Below the pieces are notes generated by a model. It made no database searches. It had not been told where the DNA came from and saw only the letters and a list, made by a program, of their open reading frames with translations. Below are positions 31,554 through 42,269 of a DNA stretch of 64,000 bases, in pieces. Source of the stretch: Calamus simplicifolius (Eukaryota > Streptophyta > Magnoliopsida > Arecales > Arecaceae). Made by a program: the position numbers and the translations under genes. Position 1 is the stretch's first letter, and every line of letters starts with the position of its first letter. The stretch lies in the NCBI GenBank assembly GCA_900491605.1, contig UESW01001680.1:272630-336629 (forward strand), read 5' to 3'.

Positions 31554-33200
31554 TTAAGTCTTATATTTAGGTACCCAAGCCTTCTTGGGTCCTTCATGGT
31601 TAGTAGCATAAAAGACTGTTCCTTTGGGAACCCATATCTTCTTTCCTTTATTATTTAACTTCTTGTCAATTTTCTTAAAATTGCATTCAAAAACTTTGTG
31701 TCCCTTCTTGTTACAGTAATGACATGTAACATTATCATTGTTTTGTTCCTTTCTAAAAAAGTTTTTGACAAATTTTTGCTTTAAGTTAGGTCTATAACCT
31801 AAACCAGCCTTATCATATACAGCTCTTTGATTACTTAACAATAAATTAAGTTTTTCAGAACTATAAGTGAATTTATCAACAATATTTTTATATTTATCAA
31901 CTTCCTTCTTTAGTTTATCATTTTCATTGGAAATTGATTCTTTTTCTTTTGACAGATTTTCATTTTCAGATTTCAGCACTTTAGTTTCATTATTAAGATT
32001 TTCTTTTTCTTTAATGAAAGTTAAATTTTTATTTTTCAAAAACTTATATTTCTTTTTCAAAACTTTGAAATCACCAACAAGTTCATTAAAAGCATCAAAC
32101 AATTCATCAAAAGCAAAGTCATCACAAGGATTTTCGGAACTTACCTCACTGTCGTCGTTTGCCATAAAGCAAATGTTTGCAACTTCCTTTTGATCTTCCT
32201 CTGAAGAAGATTCATCACTATCACTCCAGGTTGCAACATAGGCTTTCTTCTTCTTCTTAAAGTCTTTTTCAGTTGAGGACAATCATATCTATAATGCCCC
32301 GGTTTCTTACATTCATAGCAAATCAAGGGCTCTTTCTCTTTGTCCTTGTCCTTATCTTTTTCTTTTTCTCCTTCCATCTTAGCTCCAAATTTCTTTTTGT
32401 GGAAGGGTTTCTTTCTCCTCATGAATTTTTTAAATTTTCTTGCTAGAAGAGCTGTATCATCATCATCATCATTTTCACTACAGCTCTCCTCACTTTCAGC
32501 AGCCTTAAGAGCTATGGTCTTTTTCTTTTTCACATCCTCTTCTATGTGCTGCTTCATGGTCAATTCATGGGTCATTAGGGATCCTAGAAGCTCCTCTAAG
32601 GGTAAGGTATTGAGGTCCTTTGCTTCTTGGATTGCTGTCACCTTCGCTTCCCACGTTCTTGGAAGTGACCTGAGAATTTTACGAACAAGTTCAGAGTTAG
32701 AATATGTTTTGCCTAAACTTTTCAAACCATTTACAATATCAGTAAATCTAGTGTACATGCATGCTATAGTTTCAGTTTGTTCCATGCTAAATAATTCATA
32801 TTTGTGCACTAGAATATTGATCTTAGATTCTTTAACTTGATTGGTACCCTCATGGGTAACCTCTAATCTATCCCAAATCTCCTTTGCGGAATTACATGTA
32901 GAGATTCTATTAAATTCATTAGCATCTAAAGAGCAATACAAGACATTCATGGCCTTAGCATTGAGCTGTGCCATTTTCCTATCATTATCATTCCAATCCC
33001 TTTCGGGTTTGGAACAATAGTGCCATCAACAATGTGTGTGGGTGTACTAGGTCCATTAATTATAACACCCCACAATTCATAATCAGAAGCTTGAATGAAT
33101 ATCTCATTCTTGCTTTCCAATATGAATAGTTGGAACCATTAAATAAGGGAGGTCTATTCGTAGAATGACCTTCGGCAAATGATCCAACATGAGCTGCCAT
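31554..33200 (-). pseudogene. Element C gag with two zinc knuckles and coiled coil
   Basis: Gag begins at the ATG at 33200 (MAAHVGSFAEGHSTNRPP) and soon loses a base near 33100. It resumes in 32141-32974 with LNAKAMNVLYCSL, KILRSLPRTWEAKV and the knuckle CYECKKPGHYRYDC. After another shift near 32270 it continues as an acidic region (SDSDESSSEED) and a long Lys/Glu/Asn coiled coil. A second knuckle, CHYCNKKGHKVFEC, and the terminal KKAWVPKYKT before TAA at 31554 complete it. Two knuckles and the long coiled coil are typical of Sirevirus Gag. Confidence 0.9.
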
Positions 33201-33247
33201 TTGGATCTTTAGCTCTTGATCGTGTGATCAAAATCTAATGAGCACTT

Positions 33248-33259
33248 GCTCTGATACCA
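33248..33259 (-). other. Primer-binding site of element C
   Basis: Minus strand TGGTATCAGAGC, just inside the 5' LTR. Confidence 0.93.
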
Positions 33260-34121
33260 ATTGTTGGCCCAGATGACAACCCAAGAGGGGGGGTGAATTG
33301 GGTTCTTTAAAAAATTTAACCTTTAAATAAAAATTGTTTGCTTAAGATGATGAAAGTAAATGCAATGCAAATATAAAGCACAATCAATGAGATAGAGATA
33401 GAGATAGAGACATAGAAGCACGGCAAACACAAAGATTTTATAGTGGTTCGGTGTATCCAACACCTACGTCCACTCCCAAGATCCACTTGGGTCCACACTA
33501 TAATCTCCTCGATTATAGCCGATTTGTTTTACAAGCTCACAACCCAAACTTGTTGTTTTACCCGGGATCACAATGAACCCAGTCGGTTTTTCGGGCTCAC
33601 CAGCACACAACCCTAAACTCAAGCTAATCTAGCTTGACCCAAGGTAAACAACCTCCACTAGTTCAATCCCTTTGATTGAACTAGGCACAAACAAAAAGAA
33701 TATAGTTTTTCAAAGATACACAGCTCCTTAATGAGAAAATATTCAAAAATAAGTAACAAGTTTAGAAAAGCCTGATTTGAAGTTGTTTGGCTTTGAGCTT
33801 TTCTTCTTTTCTTTTTTTCTTTTCTTCTTTTCTTTTCTTCTTCCTCTTCTCCTTTGGATGATGAATCAAGCCTCAGCTTTAATCCCTCACAGTCGTTGCA
33901 GTTGAGAAGATTGGAAATGGAAGAAACAGAGCTTTTACTTCAATTTGGGAAATCCACCGATTTTTGATTTGGGCGCCTTGGATTTCCTCTTTGAGCTTTT
34001 TGGAGTGGAAGGATTTGAGTTTGAAGGTTTTCTCTTGAGATTCAGGCTCAGGCTTTCTCGGATTTTTGATTTGAAATTTTTGTCTATTTTTCGTCTCTTT
34101 TTTTTAAACAGGTGTTTTCCC

Positions 34122-34132
34122 CCTTTTTATAG
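34122..34132 (-). promoter_or_regulatory. TATA box candidate in the 5' LTR of element C
   Basis: Minus strand CTATAAAAAGG, about 140 bp downstream (in element sense) of the palindromic array. This would be the promoter for the full-length element RNA. Confidence 0.6.
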
Positions 34133-34272
34133 ATTTTCTTCAATCTGTTTTTGGGATGAAACTAGTTGTTGGAGTGTACCTGGAAACAAAATATATCAGT
34201 TAGAAATTAGGTAAAAGGAAATATTACCGTTAGAGCTGATCTGGCATTTTAAATTTTCATCCCAGTCAGGTT

Positions 34273-34604
34273 GGAGTCGGCTCCAACTTTTCAGGTGTCG
34301 GCTCCAGATCGTTTTACTAAAAATAGAAATTTCTGATTCATTGAGGAGTCGGCTCCGAAAAGTAAGTGTCGGCTCACCATCGTCAGGTGTCGGCTCCCGA
34401 ATACTGTAGGTGTCGGCTCAGGATGCTCAAAAAATAAGTGTTCTGTCCCTGCATCGGAGTCGGCTCCAGACACTGTAAGTGTCGACTCCAAAACTCTAGG
34501 TATCGGCTCCGAAACTCTAGGTGTCGACTCCGGATCGTATCAAAAATCAGATTAAAATTAAATTGGCCATGGGGTCGGCTCCAGATTTTTTAGGTGTCGA
34601 CTCC
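34273..34604. repeat. 12-mer palindrome array (5' LTR of C)
   Basis: Same motif set as 25431-25765, in the U3 that would drive element transcription. Confidence 0.9.
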
Positions 34605-35279
34605 AAGCCTGAAACTTTGAAATCTCTGATTTGTATTTGATTCAAAATTCATTTCTTAATTCCTTTAAATTGATCAAATAAATTTAAGTCCTGAAACACT
34701 TATAAAATCTATTAGTAATCAAATAAATATACTCAATTCCTTTATTAATCATCAAAATCAATAAATGGATCAACATGGTCTCTATTTCTCTCATATAGGG
34801 ATAGTCCAAAGGGGAGGCTACTGGTAGTACCCTGGATTATTTGACCCAATGAGAGTATGGTAGGGATATTAGGGATGTATACCGGTAGTACTTGGTGCGT
34901 TTGACCAACTACCTGCATACCAGAAGAGTTAATAGGTTATCAAGAATCATCTGAAAGGGCATTAGATTTGGTAAACTCTTAATATTTAGTTTATTTAATT
35001 TAGTTTTAATTAAAAGATGCATCAGTAAGATCTATGCCATGAAGCATGCACCTATCTGTTCGCTCATCCTTTTTGAATATAGTTTAAATAAAAGAGAAAT
35101 CCAAATGTCTCATGATCAAATCACCATGAGAGGAAGCGTAGGCTTCTTTGTTTACATATTTTTCAGATATGTGCGATGAGTTGCGCCTCTTACGGGATGA
35201 GGACGGATGAAAGATGCCTCTTACGAAAGACGTGGTGGCCATATAGGATTTTAAAAAAAATTACCGCTAGCCTGGACCA

Positions 35280-35530
35280 ATAGCTAGCTGGGCGAAGTGC
35301 CTAGGCCCAGCACCCAGCGCCTAGGCCAGGTGACTAGCGCTGGCCCAGCGCCTGGGCCAGGCTGCTGCAGCCTAGCCCAGTGGCCTGGTTGGCCCAGCGC
35401 GTGAGCCAGGTGCCTAGCACCTGGCCCAGCGGCCAGGCTAGCACAGGCACCCACCTTGGCCAGTCGCTAGGCTGGGCCGTGCGCCTAGCTTGGGCTACGG
35501 CAGGCTGGCCGCGCGCCCAGCCTGGGCCAC
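35280..35530. repeat. GC-rich cluster of short hairpins
   Basis: Built of CTGGCCCAG, CCTAGGCCAGG and GCGCCTAG words. Perfect inverted repeats include arms CTGGCCCAG/CTGGGCCAG around CGC (35340-35360), AGGCTGC/GCAGCCT around T (35359-35373) and CCAGGTGC/GCACCTGG around CTA (35406-35424). The surrounding leader is AT-rich. Confidence 0.85.
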
Positions 35531-35908
35531 ATCACATCTGATCCGAACAATTTTTGGGGTGATTAAGAGATTTTTTGTTAAATTAAACTGTTAAAATTGG
35601 GTGAGGATGATGGGCTGCTGGCTTGTCCATCAAGTGGTTGGGCCTGTTTATGTTCAATTATATTTAGAATTTGTGTGTATAAATTTTATGAATTATGCAT
35701 GCATTTTGAGTGATATAATTGAGTATAAAATTTAAATAATGTCTAAATGATAAATACAATTGAATAATTGAGGAGTAGCTAATCATCCTTAATTATAAAA
35801 TTATATAATAAAGTTAATAAATCACATAAATAATAGACATTAATTATAATTAATTATATGTATATAACAAAATTTATTCCATAGAAATTTTTGTTATATT
35901 GTATAAGT

Positions 35909-36239
35909 AATTAGAATAAAATATCAAATTATATTTTTTAATCTATCTACAGGAATTAGAAAGAAGGAATATAATTTGATAGTTTTATCATACAGACTTA
36001 AGTGAATCTAATTGAATTAAAGCTTTAGCCCACAGACAAGTTTTATGTCAGTAGATTCACTGTTTTATATTTTATAATTAATTAGAATAAAATATCAAAT
36101 TATATTTTTCTAATCTACCCATAGGAATTAGAAAGAAGGAATATAATTTGATAGTTTTATCATACAGACTTAAGTGAATCTAATTGAATTAGAGCTTTAG
36201 CCCATATGCATGTTTTATGTCAGTAGATTCACTATTTTC
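35909..36239. repeat. ~160-bp tandem duplication with internal hairpin
   Basis: Copies at 35909-36067 and 36080-36239 are nearly identical. Each contains AGTGAATCTA and, about 41 bp later, its exact reverse complement TAGATTCACT. Confidence 0.9.
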
Positions 36240-36338
36240 TAAATGCATCATTTACATTGGTAAAGCATTTTTATTAGCCTCAATTTTTGATAATAAGCAT
36301 GTATATTTAATTTTGCAGTTATACAACCTATAAATTTC

Positions 36339-37781
36339 TTTGATATAAAATATGACATACCTGAATTAAGGGGTGATAACTATAAGTTTGGAAAGAGAGA
36401 ATTCTTTTCATCTGGGCCGGATGGACATTGATTATGCTATAAGGAAGGATGAACCACCTTCAGTAACTCAGACCAGCACTCATGGTGAGATTGCGATTTA
36501 TGAACATTGGAAGCGATCCAATGGCTTGAGTATAATGTTCATAAAAACAAAAATCTCTGTTGGTATACATGGTTCAGTCGATAAGCATGAGAATGTTAGG
36601 GAGCTACTAAAGGCCATTGATGAGCAATTCAGTACTTTAGACAAAGCTCTTGCCAGCACCCTAATTTGAAGTTCTCATCCTTGAGGCTTATTGGAGTGAG
36701 AGGTTTGTGTGAGTACATTATGCAAATGAGGGACATTGCAGCTTAACTGAAGACTCTTGAGGTTGAAATGTCTGAGTCCTTTCTGGTGCACTATATTTTA
36801 AACACCCTTCCATAGTAGTATGGACCATTTAAGATATCTTATAACATACATAAGGAAAAATTGTCAATTTTGGCCATGTGTATTCAAGAAAAGGTAGACT
36901 ATTGATGGAATTGGATGAGAGTGCAATGCTGACTACAAATGGAAAGGATTGGCACGGGCCAAGAAGAAGGGTAAAAGTAAAATATCACCCAATATAACAT
37001 TTAGAAGGAATCCAAGTGCTTTTTTTTTTAAGAAAAAGGGACACCTGAAGAAGGATTGCATTAAGTTCAAGACTTGGCTTGAAAAGAAAGGTAAATAATC
37101 TTACTTGTCTGTTATGAATCTAAAATGACTGATGTTATTTATAACACATGGTGGATTGATTCTGGTTCTACAATTTACATTTACAATACTTTGCAGGGTA
37201 TGCAAAACCTAAGGAAGCTAGTGGAAAGTGAGCAATATATCTCTTCAGGAAATAAGATGTGCTCACATGTGGAAGCTAGGGACATGCACTTTAGTTCTTA
37301 GTAGTGGTTTTATTTTAAGTTTGAAAAGAACTTTTTATGTACCTAGTTTTTCTAAGAACTTAATTTCAATTTCAAGACTTGTACCTTTGGGTTATTCCTT
37401 TAACTTTTTAAATACTTCTTTCAGTTTATATTATAAATCTGAACTTATTGGAAATTTTATTTTGTCTGATGGTCTTTTCTATATTAATTTGCAAAATAAT
37501 GCCACTCATAATGCGATACATGTTAGGATTAGCATAAAAAGATGTGTTGTAAATGATAACTCTTCTATGTTGTGGCATCGGAGATTGAGACATATCTTCA
37601 TAAATAGAATCAAGAGGTTAGTGAATGAAGAAGTACTCAGTACTTTGGACTTCACTGACTTTGATACTTGTATGGACTGCATTAAGGGCAAGCAAACCAA
37701 TAAGTCAAAGAAAGGTGCCAAAAGGAGTTCAGACCTATTAGAGATCGTACACACGGACATTTGTTGTCCGGATATGGATTT
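36339..37781 (+). pseudogene. Element B gag, protease and start of integrase
   Basis: Gag reads from about 36339 (DIPELRGDNYKF), with a frameshift into 36400-36669 (LGRMDIDYAIRKDEPPS, EHWKRSNGLSIMFIK). Degraded YGPFKISYN and zinc-knuckle-like KKKGHLKKDC regions follow near 37030. A protease remnant WWIDSGS lies near 37150. GAG-pre-integrase MLWHRRLRHIFINRI follows near 37570 and runs to VHTDICCPDM. Element D interrupts integrase at 37781. Several stops, including after LSTL, show long inactivity. Confidence 0.8.
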
Positions 37782-40083
37782 TGTTGCCCAGATGTAGTAA
37801 CCCAAGAGGGGGGTGAATTGAGTATTTAAAAATTAATTACTAGCGCAGATATGTGCTTAATCACTAGTTAAAAATTAGTTTGCAGCGGTGTAGTGGAGTG
37901 CACGAAACAAAATCACACACAATAAGAAATCATAAACACATAGGGTTTATAGTGGTTCAGTGCCAAACTCGGCTCCTACGTCCACTCCCCAAAAACCCTT
38001 TGGGAATTTTACTAATCATATCACAACGATTACAACCCCTAGCTTTCCCAGCTAGTCCTCTTGTTTTACGGCACAAGGCAACCAAACCCCTAGCCTTCCC
38101 GGCTAATCCTCTTGTTTAACGATACAAGGAAGACAGGCCCCTAGCCTTCCCGGCTAGTCCTCTTGTTTAACGGCACAAGGAAGCCAAACAACAATCTTAG
38201 GGTTATCTCTAACCCTATTACAAATAATCTCAGAATAGTTAACAAATAGCTCCTAACTTGAGCAAATATTCAAAGAGAACTTTACAAATTTGAAGCAAAT
38301 CTGCAGCAAAGAATGTGGATCTCCGAGGTAGCTGAGACTTTTGAATGCTTCACCGGATCTGGACGACTTGAGCAAGGATTGAGGTTCGTCAACTTCACAG
38401 CACAAGAACTTGCTCTTCAATACTCCGAAAAATTATGCAATGAACACTCTCTTTTGATTTCTTTCTTTCTCTTTTTCGTTTTCAGATTTTCAAAATTCAT
38501 CAACAAAAATTGTCAAGAATCGTCTAGGTGTTCCTCTGATCACATCTATTTAACCAAACAAAAATAATGTCAGACACATTGGTAAATAGAGGAAATTAAA
38601 AATGGGAAGAAATATAATCGTTTGAATTTATTTCCCTAAACATTGATTGCATTTAATCCTTTGGCAAAGAAAGATCTCTGTCAACACCAAAAGAAAATGT
38701 TAGTAACCATGAAAATAGAAATATAATTAAAGAGAGAGAGAGAGAGCATTTAATATTTGAGAGAGTTGGTTGGCTGGAATTAATTTCTAGCAACCCTCAA
38801 GAGGACGTGCGGCCATAGAGGAGAAAAGAAAGAGTAAAAGCTAGCTAAGCAAGGCTAACTAAACATCCCAAGCTAGCTAGGTAGCTAGCAAGGCTCCACG
38901 GCAAGAAATCAGCCTCAATCCAAAATAAAGTAGCTAGCTAGTGAGCTAGCTCAATTTAAAAATCATACGGCTGAAAAAGATGTCCAGGAAAAATAGTTAA
39001 CTTCCCATTCAAGGTTTCATGCTTTAATGCCAAGGAGTTAGCTATTTAGCTAACTCAAATGAGAATTCATGTGGCAAGGAGAATAAAGTGGTTAACTCCC
39101 CAGTTAGCTTGTTTGGAAGTGTGCACGGCTTGGAGGAAAAATCTGTCATAAAAAAAAAAGAGTAGTTAGCTTGAAAGGTAGCTACGATACAAACTAGTTA
39201 GCTCTTTAGCTAACTAGCCACATAGACAAGCATCCCACGTTTTCATGAACAGAGAGAGTTTGAATTTTAACTAGCTTTTTAGTTAGCTATTTAAAAAGTG
39301 CATGAGGCCATGTAAAAAAGTAGTTAGCTCAAGAGCTAACTCAATTCAAGTTTCATGCGGCTAGGAATGAAAAGACTTATAAAGTAGTTAGCTTGTTAGC
39401 TAACTCCAATGAAAACTTTCATGCAACATGGAGGGAGAAAAGAAAAAGTAGTTAGCTGTTAAGCTAACTGCTTTCAAATTCCATTTGGCCATGAAAAACA
39501 ACAAAAAAGGTTAGCTAGCTAGAGTGGATTTTTCATGCAAACCGCCCAAGGCAAGCTAGCTCTCCAGCTAGCTGGATTTTTAACCCATTCGGCCAAGTAA
39601 CCTGCAAGAAGAAAATAGTTAGCTCCAAGTGATAGTTAGCTAACTCCATGAACTAACCAGCTAGCTGCCTAGTTAGCTAATTCCAAGGAGTGATCGGCCA
39701 AGAGGAAAATCAGCACTAAATAGTTGGCTCTAGAGGCCAACCAGTCAACTAGGAGAAGGAAGAAGTTAGCTAATAAGCTAACTAGTCCCATGCATGGTTC
39801 GGCCAGCTTCAATGTGAGAGAAAAATAAATTAACTAGTAAGTGGGGGAAGCTAGCTAAGGAGGGAAATAAGCTAGCTTACATAGTCATGCAATAATTCAA
39901 GCAATAAAGAATTAATTAGCTATATTCTAGACAAGAGAAAATAAGCTTCTTTGTAACGAATAAAATTTTGCTTGATAATGCTCACCTGTACGACACATGT
40001 ACATCCCTGCAATAATATTAATTTTCCTAATAAACATAGTCTTAATTGTTTTGTAATCATCAAAATCAATCTAGGGGCCAACA
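37782..40083 (-). repeat. 3' LTR of element D
   Basis: 2302 bp. It contains three AGCCTTCCCGGCTAGTCCTC-type repeats near 38040-38180, a (GA)n run near 38734 and the AGCTAACT hairpin array. Confidence 0.92.
38839..39784. repeat. Array of AGTTAGCT/AGCTAACT hairpins (3' LTR of D)
   Basis: At least eight short inverted repeats with arms of 8-10 bp and centres of 2-4 bp. Starts are near 39035, 39194, 39322, 39386, 39450, 39554 (AGCTAGCT arms), 39723 (GTTGGC/GCCAAC) and 39764. Between them degenerate CATGCGGCCAAGG words and A-rich stretches recur, suggesting a decayed 55-75 bp unit. Confidence 0.9.
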
Positions 40084-40097
40084 ATCTTCCCCTTTTT
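40084..40097 (-). other. Polypurine tract of element D
   Basis: Minus strand AAAAAGGGGAAGAT adjoining the 3' LTR. Confidence 0.85.
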
Positions 40098-40465
40098 GAT
40101 GATGAGAAAAACATACAAAACCATTAAGCATGCAAAGAAAATATGTAATCTCCCCCTGAACATATTAATCTCCCCCTGAATATATGGAGTGCATGATTTT
40201 CTCCATAATTTTATTTTATGCATTATTCTTCTTCCCTTTTTGCCATTGATCAAAAAGACGATTTGAGGAATATGCAATAATCCAACGCATAATTCATGAA
40301 GAAAAGATGCATACAATATTCATATTAAGTCAAACATAATACATTGTCAAGTCAAGCATAAGATAAATATTACAAACCATTGTCCTAAACATTCATCACT
40401 CATAAGATAAATATTACAAGCATTACACAAAACATAGAACAAACATAGTACAATATGAAGTCATG

Positions 40466-41872
40466 CATCATCATCTGAAGAGATAACTTTAGGTTGCTTA
40501 GAGGATCCGTCCGTCTGGGCGATCCAGGGACATCATCTGATGGTTGTGGAGGAGGCGTCCAAAGATGTGGATGAGAGAACGTTGCACCAGGAGCTGTGGC
40601 AGCAGTGAGGCCAATGTAGGTTTCCACGAGACTGCTAAGCTTCACGGTAGATGCGTTCAGGTGATCAAAAGCATTCGATGCATCCTTAGTTTGGCTTTCA
40701 TTAGATCTCATTTGATAAGTTACCCATTCAGCTTTAGTTTCAAAGGCTTCCAACTTGGATTTCATTAGGTCAACTTCTCTCAAGATACGATCCACTGAAG
40801 ATTCATTTTGGTGGAACACTCGGCCATTAAGCNNNNNNNNNNNNNNNNNNNNNNNNNNNNNNNNNNNNNNNNNNNNNNNNNNNNNNNNNNNNNNNNNNNN
40901 NNNNNNNNNNNNNNNNNNNNNNNNNNNNNNNNNNNNNNNNNNNNNNNNNNNNNNNNNNNNNNNNNNNNNNNNNNNNNNNNNNNNNNNNNNNNNNNNNNNN
41001 NNNNNNNNNNNNNNNNNNNNNNNNNNNNNNNNNNNNNNNNNNNNNNNNNNNNNNNNNNNNNNNNNNNNNNCTAGACCTAACTTTAGTCCATATACCATTT
41101 CGTTTAGCATAATCCATACGATGGAGGGAATGAGCATTAAATATATCAGTGTGACGTAATGCTACATTCGTTTCTCCTTTGAGTTTCACATGGTGAAATT
41201 CAAACACATAGGTGAGAAACATCCCGTATGGTAATGCAGCTTTAGATCTACCTACAGCTTCTTTCATAATTATCATCATTAATTCAGGAAAGTTTAAAGG
41301 AGTTTCTTCTAATATATCAAACATTATCCTATGTCTCTATCAGTTACAACATTAAATGATCCGGCACGAGGAGCAAATATCTTTGCAATGATGCTATGTA
41401 GCAATCTATTTTCAATAGATAACATGTTTGCATCAAGATTAACTATATTAGCATCATGATCCTCTAAGCCTAAAATCATTGCAATTTTATAGTTCTTTCA
41501 CTTGGGAAGTTTACTAGAACACCATTTGATGGAATACCTAAGGCGGAACCTAGCATTTCACTATCAAAATGGATTTTAACATTTTTGACAATTGATGTTA
41601 TGGTTCCATCACCAAAATTTATATTTTCATAAAACTCATATATTAGATTTGGAAAGATAGGCTTTTTAGTGGATAAAGATTTAACCAACCTTGAGATGCA
41701 AGTAGTTTTCCTATTTTAAACTCTTCTTGTTCTAGGAAATTAAAATCTACTAACCTTCCATTTGCTATTGATCTAGTGGTTAATGGATGGAAAGATACAT
41801 CTTGAAGAAGAAGAATTTTGGAAGATCGGAGGACTCCTCTCTTGAATGAGAACCCTTCTTCTTTGGAGCCAT
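40466..41872 (-). pseudogene. Element D extra ORF downstream of pol, interrupted by the gap
   Basis: The likely start is MAPKKKGSHSREESSD at 41872. Then come FPNLIYEFYENINFGDG and SALGIPSNGVLV (41476-41688). After a frame change, KAALPYGMFLTYVFEF and ALRHTDIFNAHSLHRMDYAK (41090-41324) match the same blocks as in C and F. Beyond the N run a coiled-coil tail (DRILREVDLMKSKLEAFETK) and a Pro-rich end (TPPPQPSDD) follow. Function is unknown. Confidence 0.7.
40833..41070. other. Assembly gap (238 N)
   Basis: Unknown bases; true length may differ. It falls between the conserved core and the coiled coil of the extra ORF. Confidence 1.
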
Positions 41873-42269
41873 TCCCTTTCTTCTAGATGTGGAAGATTTG
41901 AGCTTGAAGAAGAATGAAGAGAAGGTGGGAGACGTTTGGAGAAGGCGAGGAGGAGAAGATTTTCTTGATGAAAACGTGTGAGATGAGAGATGTAAAGGCT
42001 TTTATAAAGATCTAAAGCGGTTAACTGATCAGGTGGCTGGTTGGTTGCCTGGTCAGTTGACTATTTAAATAGTTCCAAGAAGATGGTGGACGGTTTCATG
42101 AAAAAGGAGAGGGGTCAGTTAACTAGTCAGCTAACTGACACTAGAAGACAAAAATGATTGCATTCTAAGGAATTTTCATGAAAGATTTATTGATTAAGAT
42201 TAGTCAAGCAACACATGCAAGATATTCCAATCACAAACAAGTACCACAAACATAATTAATTAATAGATG

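Larger units (their letters stand above)
24444..34775 (-). mobile_element. Sirevirus-type copia element C, 10332 bp, inserted in B
   Basis: The 1.5-kb LTRs at both ends (24444-25937 and 33262-34775) read TGTTGGCCC...GATCAACA on the plus strand. They are bounded by a perfect target duplication TGGTC (24439-24443 and 34776-34780). In element sense (minus) the order is LTR, tRNA-Met primer site, gag, protease-integrase-RT-RNase H, extra ORF, polypurine tract, LTR. Long LTRs, a long coiled-coil Gag and an ORF after pol define the Sirevirus/Maximus lineage. It landed in the leader of element B. Confidence 0.93.
33262..34775 (-). repeat. 5' LTR of element C
   Basis: 1514 bp, very similar to 24444-25937. 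It differs by an expanded pyrimidine tract around 33805-33845 and a shorter G run. Confidence 0.92.
34781..36338 (+). other. Leader of element B between primer site and gag, repeat-rich
   Basis: No coding region is supported. It holds the GC-rich hairpin cluster at 35280-35530 and the tandem duplication at 35909-36239. It ends with an intron-acceptor-like TTTTGCAG near 36318 before the gag-like reading. Confidence 0.5.

Noticed and set aside
38839..39784. CRISPR-like array
   Set aside because: Repeats are short hairpins with irregular spacing inside a plant LTR, duplicated in both LTRs; no spacers of constant length and no cas genes.
40755..41159. ORFs spanning the N run
   Set aside because: Open only because unknown bases contain no stops.
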